NCBI RefSeq assembly: GCF_009695875.1
Contig: NZ_VUNC01000008.1
Span: 57,089 to 121,088 of the forward strand
DNA length: 64,000 nt
Direction: 5' to 3'
Source of the DNA: Olsenella porci
Lineage (GTDB): Bacteria; Actinomycetota; Coriobacteriia; Coriobacteriales; Atopobiaceae
Shown here: positions 26,589 to 34,472 of the stretch, in pieces
How positions within the stretch are numbered: position 1 is the stretch's first letter
Layout of the letters: the number at the start of each line of letters is the position of its first letter
Notes under the pieces: generated by a model
What the model was told of the DNA's origin: nothing
The model's database searches: none
The model's input: only the letters and a program-made list of their open reading frames with translations
Position numbers and translations under genes: made by a program

Positions 26589-28000
26589 GCGGGGAGGGCG
26601 TCCTCCTGCTCGACCACTACGACGAGATGGCGGGGATGCTCGCCGACTCCTTTTGGCGCGCGGGCTTCTCGGGTCCAGTGATCGTGCTCTCCGAGGACGC
26701 CTGCCTGCCAGAGGGCGTGCATTCCCTGTACCGGTTGGCGGCGGGCGACTCCGTGGCGAGTACGTTCCCCGGTGCCGTTCGTGAGGCGGGGGAAAGGGAC
26801 GCGGCCCAGGTGCGGGACTACCGCCTTGCCCACGCGGGCTGGACGCCCGGGACGGGCCGCCACTTCAACCAGATTGAGCTGCCCGACTACTGGGAGATCA
26901 CCGCGGACGGGACCTCGGGGAAGGTCTTTGACCGCAACCACCTGCGGGGCAGGATCTTCTACGCGCGCACGGAGGCGAGTCGCATCGTGAGCGACGTGGA
27001 CTGGCTGGACGAGGCGGGCACGGTGCGCTTCACGGACCACTACGACCTCCAGGGCCAGCTCTATGCCAGGACCACGTTCAACGAGCGAGGGGAGCGGTTC
27101 TGCTGCTCCTGGTTCGACGACCGGGACTGCGAGCGCATCGTGGAGAACTACGTGACCGGAGACCTGATTGTCTCGCGCAACGGGGTCACGAGGCGCTACC
27201 GCAACCGCACTGAGCTTGCCGTGGCCACGCTGAGGGGACTTGGGCTGGAGGGCCAGCGAATATTCTACAACTCGCTCTCGTACCCGCTCTTCGTGAGCGA
27301 GCGCCTGGCCATGCACCCCGCCGGCAACGTGCTGTTCTGGCAGGAGGGCCCCCGCAACGACATCCCCGGAAACATGCAGATGATCCTGCGCGGAGGCTCC
27401 CACACCAGGCAGGTCCTGGTCCAGAATGCTCAGAGCTGCCAGATGCTCCTGTCACTTGGCGCGTCGGGCGACTACGTACGACCCTTTGGCTTTGCCTATG
27501 GCTTCGAGCGGGACAACGCTGCTGGCGACGACGTCCTGGTCTGCACCAACTCCGATCAGATCGAGGCGCTCGGCCAGATCGTGGGGGCGCTGCCCAACAT
27601 GCGCTTCCACATCGCCGCCGTCACGGAGATGTCCGGCAAGCTGATGGCCTTTGGGTCCCAGCCCAACGTACGTCTCTATCCCGTGGCCTCCAAGGCAACC
27701 TTCGCCCGGCTGTTCCAGGACTGCGACTGGTACCTCGACATCAACCGTGGGAGCGAGATCGTCTCGTCCGTCAAGCGGGCGTTCCTCAACAACCAGCTGA
27801 TCCTGGGCTTCTCGAATACGCTGCACCGCCCGCGCTACGTGAGTCCGGAGCACGTGTTCGACGACGCCGACGGCATGGTTGCCCTGCTGCGGGGGCTGCA
27901 CTCCTCACAAGATGAGCTGCGGAAGCACCTGGGGCTGCAGCGGGCGGCGGCGATGACCGAGAGCCCGGAGGCATATCGTCGACTGCTTGGGGGGCGCTGA
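26561..28000 (+). CDS. gtfB: Glycosyltransferase-stabilising protein GtfB
   Basis: A 479-residue partner of GtfA. GtfB is GtfA-like in fold but lacks the catalytic E-x7-E motif; it recognises the acceptor peptide and stabilises GtfA. Here the early VLLLDHYDEMAGMLADSFWRAGF and the central IFYNSLSYPLFVSER and VLFWQEGPRNDIPGNMQMIL segments are family signatures, and no E-x7-E motif is present. The ATG at 26561 lies inside gtfA, so the two are translated together. It is the last gene of the accessory Sec operon: no additional glycosyltransferase (gly, nss) or asp4/asp5 genes follow, which implies a simple glycan unless other loci contribute. Confidence 0.88.
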   Translation: MERRDWDKVSGEGVLLLDHYDEMAGMLADSFWRAGFSGPVIVLSEDACLPEGVHSLYRLAAGDSVASTFPGAVREAGERDAAQVRDYRLAHAGWTPGTGRHFNQIELPDYWEITADGTSGKVFDRNHLRGRIFYARTEASRIVSDVDWLDEAGTVRFTDHYDLQGQLYARTTFNERGERFCCSWFDDRDCERIVENYVTGDLIVSRNGVTRRYRNRTELAVATLRGLGLEGQRIFYNSLSYPLFVSERLAMHPAGNVLFWQEGPRNDIPGNMQMILRGGSHTRQVLVQNAQSCQMLLSLGASGDYVRPFGFAYGFERDNAAGDDVLVCTNSDQIEALGQIVGALPNMRFHIAAVTEMSGKLMAFGSQPNVRLYPVASKATFARLFQDCDWYLDINRGSEIVSSVKRAFLNNQLILGFSNTLHRPRYVSPEHVFDDADGMVALLRGLHSSQDELRKHLGLQRAAAMTESPEAYRRLLGGR

Positions 28001-28169
28001 TTCTCTCGCCTTCTCGCGCGTAGGCAACGCCAGGGGAGAGGGGCCGGGCAATCCTGCTTGCTGCCACCCCCGCCGGGTGCCTGCTTTCAGCGTGCCGAAA
28101 GGGTTGAAAGGGTTGACCAATGACCTCTGCGGCGGATTGCGAACCAGCCCGTTTGGGAATAGAACAGAG

Positions 28170-28199
28170 TTGACCCCCCGACGCTCCCTTTCGTAGAGA
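28170..28199 (+). promoter_or_regulatory. Candidate promoter of the EAL/GGDEF gene
   Basis: TTGACC (28170-28175) and TAGAGA (28194-28199) are 18 bp apart, placing a start about 60 nt before the ATG at 28266. The 28001-28169 part of the spacer holds a weak hairpin (CACCC-N5-GGGTG near 28065-28079) that might end the accessory Sec transcript, and a tandem AAAGGGTTG repeat. Confidence 0.4.
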
Positions 28200-28265
28200 C
28201 TGCCTCAGGACAAGAGTGTTGGTCGGGTTTATCAAGCGCACGTGCTTAGTCGCGAAGGGAATGCC

Positions 28266-31200
28266 ATGGCATCGCAGATTGTCTCTGAGGAGTGCTCCCC
28301 ACAGGTGCTCTTTGACATTCTCAACACTATCCCGATGCCGGTACTCGCCTATTCGCTTAAAGACGGCGGGCGGGCTTTGACGTTTGCGAACCAGAAGTGC
28401 CTGGAGATGCTCGGAAGCGGCTCGACTGCCGAACTCATCGACTCGTGCAGTGGCAGCTTCTGGAGCTTCGTCAGTCCGGATGACATCGAGCTCGTGAAGG
28501 GCAACGAGCAGCGCGTGCTTGATAACGTCGGAACGCCAGTCACATACGAGTGCCATATCAGCCAGGGAGACAATCGCTGGCAGCTGATTCGCGTTCGATC
28601 CGTCGCATGGAGGACCACGGACGGAGACCCCATGGTCGTCGACCTTACGGTCGGTCAGGGCCTTCGGGGTGACCTCGTGGAGACAGACACCCTCGACCCC
28701 ATCACCGGGCTGATTCCAATGGGCTCCTTCTTCCAGGTCATGCATAGGTGGAGGAGTAAGTTCAACTCTGCGAGGGACGAGTCCGAGCTCGCGGTCCTCT
28801 ACATCGACGTGGTGAACTTTCGCTCCATCAACATGCGCAAGGGGATCTCGGCTGGAGATGCGTTCCTCAAGTCTGTGGGGGACCACCTCAGGGCCATCTT
28901 CCCCGCCAATCCGATATCGCGCTTTGACGTCGACCACTTTGCGGTACTCATGCACTCGGGGAACATTCGGGCGAAGGTCGTAACCGTGGTCGAGGTGTTC
29001 CAGGAGATTGCGCCCAAGGGTGTCGGCATCAGAATCGGTGCGAGTGTCTGGGACGACCACGAGTCAAGCCCGGAGACGATTTGCAACCGCGCGAAGGTTG
29101 CCTGTGACGACTGCAGGAAGCATCCGGGAACCAGGTTCTCTGTTTACGACGAAGAGATGGGGAGGCGCCTGGAGGTCGCGGAGTACGTTGTCTCCAACAT
29201 CGACGAGGCAATACGAAACGGCTGGATTCGCGTCTACTATCAGCCCATCGTTCGGTCGAGCACGGGAAACCTCTGTGGAATGGAGGCTCTCGCCCGCTGG
29301 GACGACCCCACGAGGGGGCTTCTCTCGCCTGCGGTCTTTGTCAGGCCCCTCGAGGATTCGCGCCAGATCTGCAAGCTCGACCTCTGTGTCATCAGACAGG
29401 TCGTGGAGAGGATCGCGGGGCGAAACCGACTGGGCCTGGCCGAGATACCGATCTCCGTCAACCTCTCTCGGGTCGACTTCCTGTGCGGAGACATCTTTGG
29501 CGAGGTTGAGGCCCTCGTGAGGGAGCACGACATCCCCAGGAGCTCCCTTCACATTGAGGTCACCGAGAGTGCGTTTGCCTCCCAGGAGACGGCAATCATC
29601 GATGCGCTCAACAACTTCCGCGAAGCTGGCTACGAGGTCTGGATGGACGACTTCGGGAGCGGCTACAGCTCGCTGAACCTCCTCAAGGACTACGACTTCG
29701 ACGTCCTCAAGCTCGACATGGGCTTCCTGCGCAAGGACACGGATCGGTCGCGGAAGATAATCTCCTCGGTAATTGCCATGGACAAGGAGATTGGCATCAG
29801 GACGCTCGCGGAGGGTGTCGAGACCGAGGAGCAGGCGGACTTCCTCAGGATGGCGGGCTGTGCGAAGATGCAGGGGTACCTGTTTGGGAAGCCCCTTCCA
29901 TTTGACGAGGTCCTGGACGCCTGCATGAGGCGTGGGAGCTCGATTGAGGATGCAAGGCAGAAGGCCCTGCTCGATGAGGCGGCCTACGTCAACTTCCTCT
30001 CGGATTCTCCGCTCGTGATGTACGACTACTACGATGGCTCGTTCCGCACCCTGCAGTACAACGCGGCTGCGTCGAAAATGTTCCCCCAGTATGGGATGAA
30101 TGGCCCCAAAGCCTTCGAGGACGCCGTGAACGAGTGGAACTGGCTTTCTGGCAAGGACCTGGACAAGGCGGTGCTGTTCGCGACGAAATCCGGAAAGGTG
30201 GGGGAGCAGGCCATCACGTTCTTTGGAAGGGAGATGCTCTTCCGCTTTCGCTCCGTCAGCCAGGTGGGTGGCCACAGCGTCATAGTCGCAAGCTTCTCCG
30301 ACCTGACCGAGCAGACGAAGAGGCTAGTGGAGTTGAGGGCTGCCGCGGCCAGCATTTTTGCGTACTACAAAAACGTTTTCTACGTCAGCCTTTCAGACGG
30401 CACGGTTCGGGACATCGTTTTCGAGAACATCTCCACCGACCCCAGGGAGCAGGAGACCGTCCTATGGGGCGAGAGTGGCGAGTGCGCGAGCATCGTCCCC
30501 CGGGTCTTCGATGCCGATAGGGGCAGGTACGCCGCGTTTCTTGACCTGGGCACGATGCGCGAGCGCCTGGAGAACACAAGCGGAATGGTCGTCCGCGATG
30601 CCTTTCGCACCCTTGATGACGACGGCAGGTATCGGTGGATGGAGCACGTGCTCGCCTTTGCCCAGGATTCAAACAGGGAAAAGGTGATGTATGGCATACG
30701 TCTCCTTGACATGAAGGGTTTGGAGGATACGCTCCGCACCATTCAGGAGAGCTCTCAGTCGCTGTTGCTGGGGCGCAACCAGTCCGTTAGCGACGTGCTC
30801 TGGGACTCCCTGGTGCAGAACGTTCCCCTCAAGCTGTTCTGGAAGGATGGAGAGCGCAGGTTCCTGGGGGCAAGCAACGCCTTCCTCGACTACTACGGAT
30901 TTGCCTCGTCTAGCGAGATCATCGGCAAGACGGACGAGGACATGGAGTGGCACCCAAACGAGGAGCTCTACAAGGAGGAAGAGCTCGGCGTGCTACGAAC
31001 CGGCAAGGTGAGCCGTGTCGTTCCGGGCACCTGCATAGCGAGGGGCGTCACTCGGAGCATCTGCGCCACCAAGTGGCCGATCTATCACAACGGAAAGGTC
31101 AGTGGCCTGATGGGGTGCTTTACGGAGGACCCCAGACTTGAGGCTGATGGTGCCCAGGAAGATTCGTTCTCGAGCAGCTGTGACGAGACCGAGAGGTTCG

Positions 31201-32570
31201 TCCGCGACCTCATGGAGTATGTGGCGGACTACCGGATGAACGGAAGGTTGTTCGGAGCCATCTGCATCAGGATACCCGAGGTACCGCGGATTCTCGATCG
31301 GCAGGGACGCGACGCGGTGCGAAGGCTGGACTCTGCCTGCGAGGTAGCCGTTGCGAATGCACTAGGCAATGAGGCAACCTGCGCCAATCTTGGGGGAGGG
31401 CTCTTCGGGGTTCTCGCCAAGTATCGCCTTAAGAGCGAGCTCAGGGACATTGCCAGCAGAATACGTACCAGCATCGATGCCATTCACAAGGTCGGGAGCA
31501 CGAACATTACGCTTTTTGCGGACGTTCGGGTCCTGTACATCGACGAGATGGTGAGGTTGCACGATAGGGTCACAGGCTTGCTCTTTGCCGATGACCTCAA
31601 TCCTGGTCCCGCAGGGGACGAGCGCTCCCATGACGACACCGTCGCGTCCTGGGATGGCTTCAAGGGTCTCATGAACTCTGTCCCCATTGGGTGCTATGTC
31701 CTGCAGCCCAATCAGACGGTCGAGTTTTGGAACCGTGAGGCAGAACGACTCCTTGGCTATTCCTCAAGCGAGATGGTGGGTAGGAGGTGTATCGACTCGG
31801 AGCTGGGCTGCTCCAATGCAAACGGGACGAGGATTGCATCGGACCATTGCCCTGCGATTCTCGCCTTGGCGACGGGTAAACCGCAGACTACCCAGATGTT
31901 CATGAGGGCCAAGGATGGAAACGACGTACTGATTAGGAACACGCTCGCCCCGCTGAAGGACGGGGAGGGGAGAATCCAGAGGGTCGTCTCGCTCTTTGTC
32001 CCGCTCGCGGATGGCGACTACGAGCACGGCCTCGTGAAGCAGATATATGAGGTGGCGACGAGGGATCCCACGACCTGCCTGCCGGGCAGAAAGTACATGG
32101 AGTCCTGCATCGATGATGCCCTGGAGCTCTATCACCGCACGGGGCGGCAGTTCGCCATTCTCTTTGCTGACGTCGACAACTTGCATTACCTTAACAACAC
32201 CTACGGGCACGTGGTGGGTGACAAGGTCCTGAGGGCCTTCGCCCTCGCCCTTCGAAAGTATGGAAGAAAGACCGATGACTTCTGCCGCTGGGGTGGCGAC
32301 GAGTTTGTTGGCATCCTCCGCCTGAGGAGTGCCGAGGACGTCAAGGGTGCGTCCCGCCGCTTTGCGAGGATTGCGGAGAAGGGACGCGTCAGCGAGGGCG
32401 ACCAGGAAATCGACTGTCAGGTGTCCATGGGCATGACCGTGGTCAGGGATGAGGACGACCTCAAGTCTGTGGTTGCCCGCGCCGACCGCTACATGTACGA
32501 GGCGAAGCGGAACCATGCAAATAGGATTGTGACGGATTTTGATGCGGGGGTCCTCGGCCAAGAGGATTAA
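28266..32570 (+). CDS. Large cyclic-di-GMP signalling protein (PAS, degenerate GGDEF, EAL, PAS, GGDEF)
   Basis: A 1434-residue soluble protein. Order of domains: PAS (about 12-130); a degenerate GGDEF (140-300) in which the signature reads RFDVDHF near 218; EAL (310-570) with EAL near 340 and the catalytic set SVNLS, HIEVTES, DDFGSGYSSL, LKLDMGF, AEGVETEEQ and QGYLFGKP intact; PAS-like sensor regions (590-950); a second degenerate GGDEF-like region (NLGGGLFGVL near 1040); PAS (1130-1250); and a C-terminal GGDEF with intact RWGGDEF near 1343. It should both hydrolyse and make c-di-GMP. No membrane segment is evident. The ATG at 28266 has GAAGGGA 6 bases upstream; a GTG at 28242 is an alternative. 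Its place next to the adhesin operon suggests control of surface attachment, which is inference. Confidence 0.88.
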   Translation: MASQIVSEECSPQVLFDILNTIPMPVLAYSLKDGGRALTFANQKCLEMLGSGSTAELIDSCSGSFWSFVSPDDIELVKGNEQRVLDNVGTPVTYECHISQGDNRWQLIRVRSVAWRTTDGDPMVVDLTVGQGLRGDLVETDTLDPITGLIPMGSFFQVMHRWRSKFNSARDESELAVLYIDVVNFRSINMRKGISAGDAFLKSVGDHLRAIFPANPISRFDVDHFAVLMHSGNIRAKVVTVVEVFQEIAPKGVGIRIGASVWDDHESSPETICNRAKVACDDCRKHPGTRFSVYDEEMGRRLEVAEYVVSNIDEAIRNGWIRVYYQPIVRSSTGNLCGMEALARWDDPTRGLLSPAVFVRPLEDSRQICKLDLCVIRQVVERIAGRNRLGLAEIPISVNLSRVDFLCGDIFGEVEALVREHDIPRSSLHIEVTESAFASQETAIIDALNNFREAGYEVWMDDFGSGYSSLNLLKDYDFDVLKLDMGFLRKDTDRSRKIISSVIAMDKEIGIRTLAEGVETEEQADFLRMAGCAKMQGYLFGKPLPFDEVLDACMRRGSSIEDARQKALLDEAAYVNFLSDSPLVMYDYYDGSFRTLQYNAAASKMFPQYGMNGPKAFEDAVNEWNWLSGKDLDKAVLFATKSGKVGEQAITFFGREMLFRFRSVSQVGGHSVIVASFSDLTEQTKRLVELRAAAASIFAYYKNVFYVSLSDGTVRDIVFENISTDPREQETVLWGESGECASIVPRVFDADRGRYAAFLDLGTMRERLENTSGMVVRDAFRTLDDDGRYRWMEHVLAFAQDSNREKVMYGIRLLDMKGLEDTLRTIQESSQSLLLGRNQSVSDVLWDSLVQNVPLKLFWKDGERRFLGASNAFLDYYGFASSSEIIGKTDEDMEWHPNEELYKEEELGVLRTGKVSRVVPGTCIARGVTRSICATKWPIYHNGKVSGLMGCFTEDPRLEADGAQEDSFSSSCDETERFVRDLMEYVADYRMNGRLFGAICIRIPEVPRILDRQGRDAVRRLDSACEVAVANALGNEATCANLGGGLFGVLAKYRLKSELRDIASRIRTSIDAIHKVGSTNITLFADVRVLYIDEMVRLHDRVTGLLFADDLNPGPAGDERSHDDTVASWDGFKGLMNSVPIGCYVLQPNQTVEFWNREAERLLGYSSSEMVGRRCIDSELGCSNANGTRIASDHCPAILALATGKPQTTQMFMRAKDGNDVLIRNTLAPLKDGEGRIQRVVSLFVPLADGDYEHGLVKQIYEVATRDPTTCLPGRKYMESCIDDALELYHRTGRQFAILFADVDNLHYLNNTYGHVVGDKVLRAFALALRKYGRKTDDFCRWGGDEFVGILRLRSAEDVKGASRRFARIAEKGRVSEGDQEIDCQVSMGMTVVRDEDDLKSVVARADRYMYEAKRNHANRIVTDFDAGVLGQED

Positions 32571-32736
32571 GTTGTATTACAGACCGTGTGTGGCGCGTCT
32601 CTCTCCCCATTGGGAGGTGAGGGAGAGGTGTGTGCGCCTTAGCCACATCAATGGGGTCTGCTGCCGTTGCGTGTCAACTGCCCGAGTGGGCTTCTGCGTA
32701 GGAGTGTGAACGATACCGCATGCAAAGAATGCGTGC

Positions 32737-32745
32737 GGGGGGGGG
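32737..32745 (+). repeat. Nine-G tract upstream of the diguanylate cyclase start
   Basis: A run of nine G bases ends 12 bases before the ATG at 32758. It may act as part of the ribosome site. One added G would place an upstream ATG at 32720 in frame with the cyclase, so slippage could alter expression or the N terminus. The surrounding spacer 32571-32757 has no gene. Confidence 0.6.
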
Positions 32746-32757
32746 TTCTTCGGGCCG

Positions 32758-33837
32758 ATGGTGATCTTGCGAAATGGAGGAGTGCGCGTCGGCATCAAGT
32801 CGCATATTACCGACGAGCAGTGGGAGCGCATCCGGCCAAGCATTGCCAGAGAGAACCGCCGCAGCATCATCATCGTTACCGCCGCCTTCTCCATCATGAT
32901 GGTGCTCATGCTGCTTATGTCGTTCTTCAGTTCGATGATGAGTCGCGCAAGAATCCTGTATCTCATTTCGCTTATGCTCTCCCTCCTCCTGTGCTTTGTC
33001 GCAGTTCGTGTGAAGCCGAGTGACGAAAGGAAGATTGGGTTCCTCACCTATGTGACGATTAGCTGCCTGCTCGTCTACTCGACGGTATTGGGGACGCGCC
33101 TCAATGCGGACCTGGTCGCGACCGCCTTTCCCGCCTTCGTCCTCGCCTCGCCGCTGCTCTTCACGGATAGGCGCCGGAGGATCATTCTCTGCATCCTCAT
33201 CAACACCGCCTTCTTCGTTTGCATGTCGTTGATATTCGATAACCCGGCGTTCGTGGTGGACGACATCGTCAACTCCTGTCTCTTCTCCGCCGTCAGCATT
33301 GGCATCAACTCATACATGCTCAACGTGAAGCTCCAGCAGGAATACGCTCAGCTCAAGCTTGCCGAGCTCAGCGAGAAGGACCTGCTCACAGGGGTCAGAA
33401 ACCGTAACTCTTACGAGCAGGCGCTCTCAGAATACCCTCTGCGTTGCAAGCGGAGTCTGGGTTGCGTGTATGCGGACCTCAACGGCCTCCACGAGCTCAA
33501 CGAGAGATCTGGGCACGAGGCCGGGGACAGGATGCTCAAGTGCCTGAGTGCCGCGCTCAGGGAGGCGTTTGGCAAGGAGGACACGTATCGCATCGGAGGC
33601 GATGAGTTCGTCGTGTTCGCCTGCGACCTCGACGAGGGCCAGATCAGGAGCAAGGTTGAGGAGGCGAGGCGCCTCGCGGAGGGGAGTTCCTGCCACGCCT
33701 CGTTTGGCGTTGCCGTCTCGGAAGCACCCAACATCGATGTCGCAGAGCTCACCAGGCGTGCGGAGCGACAGATGTACGGAGAAAAGCGCCGCTACTACAA
33801 TCAGCCGGGCGTTGAGCGCCGGGGCATGAGGGACTGA
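32758..33837 (+). CDS. Membrane-bound diguanylate cyclase (GGDEF)
   Basis: A 359-residue protein. Residues 35-190 hold about six hydrophobic segments, a sensor-type membrane domain without a recognised motif. After a short linker (QEYAQLKLAELSEKD) comes a GGDEF domain (about 195-340) with DLLTGVRNRNSYEQ, DLNGLHELNERSGHEAGD and an intact IGGDEF active site, so synthesis of c-di-GMP from GTP is expected at the membrane. No RxxD inhibitory site lies at the usual distance before GGDEF. The start is uncertain because of the G-tract just upstream; a GTG at 32779 is possible. It follows the EAL/GGDEF gene in the same direction after 187 bp, giving a c-di-GMP pair. Confidence 0.85.
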   Translation: MVILRNGGVRVGIKSHITDEQWERIRPSIARENRRSIIIVTAAFSIMMVLMLLMSFFSSMMSRARILYLISLMLSLLLCFVAVRVKPSDERKIGFLTYVTISCLLVYSTVLGTRLNADLVATAFPAFVLASPLLFTDRRRRIILCILINTAFFVCMSLIFDNPAFVVDDIVNSCLFSAVSIGINSYMLNVKLQQEYAQLKLAELSEKDLLTGVRNRNSYEQALSEYPLRCKRSLGCVYADLNGLHELNERSGHEAGDRMLKCLSAALREAFGKEDTYRIGGDEFVVFACDLDEGQIRSKVEEARRLAEGSSCHASFGVAVSEAPNIDVAELTRRAERQMYGEKRRYYNQPGVERRGMRD

Positions 33838-33959
33838 GCCGCGGGGACGTGTGCCCGCCCTGCCGGCGGGATGGGCGGCGGGAGTCGTCGGCGGTCATCT
33901 CGCCCCGCCGGCGCATAATGGTGAGTCGTCAATGGCATGGGCAGAGGAGGTCGTGGCGC

Positions 33960-34298
33960 ATGCGGGACTACGAGGAGACCATCGCCAGGGTGCGGGCGTT
34001 TCGCGATCAAAGGGACTGGGCGCAGTTCCACAACCCCAAGGACCTCGCCATCTCGATCAGCCTCGAGGCGGCGGAGCTACTGGAGGCGTTCCAGTGGTCG
34101 GGGTCGGATGTCTCGGTGGAGGGGCGGACGGATCGGGTGGCGGAGGAGCTCGCGGACGTCCTCATCTACTGCCTCTACATGGCGGATGCGTGCGACCTTG
34201 ACCCTCTTCAGATCGTGAACCGCAAGCTCGAGGCCAACGCCAAGAAGTATCCTGTAAGCCTGAGCCGCGGAAGCTCGAGAAAGTACACCGAACTCTAG
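33960..34298 (+). CDS. MazG-like nucleotide pyrophosphohydrolase
   Basis: A 112-residue all-helical protein of the MazG/dCTPase-like superfamily. Members hydrolyse (d)NTPs to NMPs and pyrophosphate. The metal-binding pattern is clear: EAAELLEAFQW in helix 2 and EELADVLIYCLYMAD in helix 3 (the ExxE...ExxD arrangement). The start at 33960 has AGAGGAGG 10 bases upstream; the longer frame from 33849 begins in basic, low-quality sequence. It is followed, after 174 bp, by a GIY-YIG/DUF2075 protein in the same direction, a pairing I recall from other Gram-positive genomes; nucleotide cleansing or defence against phage is a possible joint role. Confidence 0.85.
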   Translation: MRDYEETIARVRAFRDQRDWAQFHNPKDLAISISLEAAELLEAFQWSGSDVSVEGRTDRVAEELADVLIYCLYMADACDLDPLQIVNRKLEANAKKYPVSLSRGSSRKYTEL

Positions 34299-34472
34299 CG
34301 CCGGGGGTGCCGTCAGCTTGGGCGGTCGTCCGGCAGAGAGAGATGCACCATACCGACCCCCCAGCTCGGCTAGCTATCGGCACGGGCCACGACAACGCAG
34401 CCGGCCGGGGTGCGCCTTCACTCGGCGGATGCGTTCGCGGCAACGTCTCGGCACGTCTCACCAGGGAGGGCA

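Noticed and set aside
33849..33959. N-terminal extension of the MazG-like protein
   Set aside because: Arginine-rich, unlike the family, and lacks a ribosome site, whereas the ATG at 33960 has AGAGGAGG.
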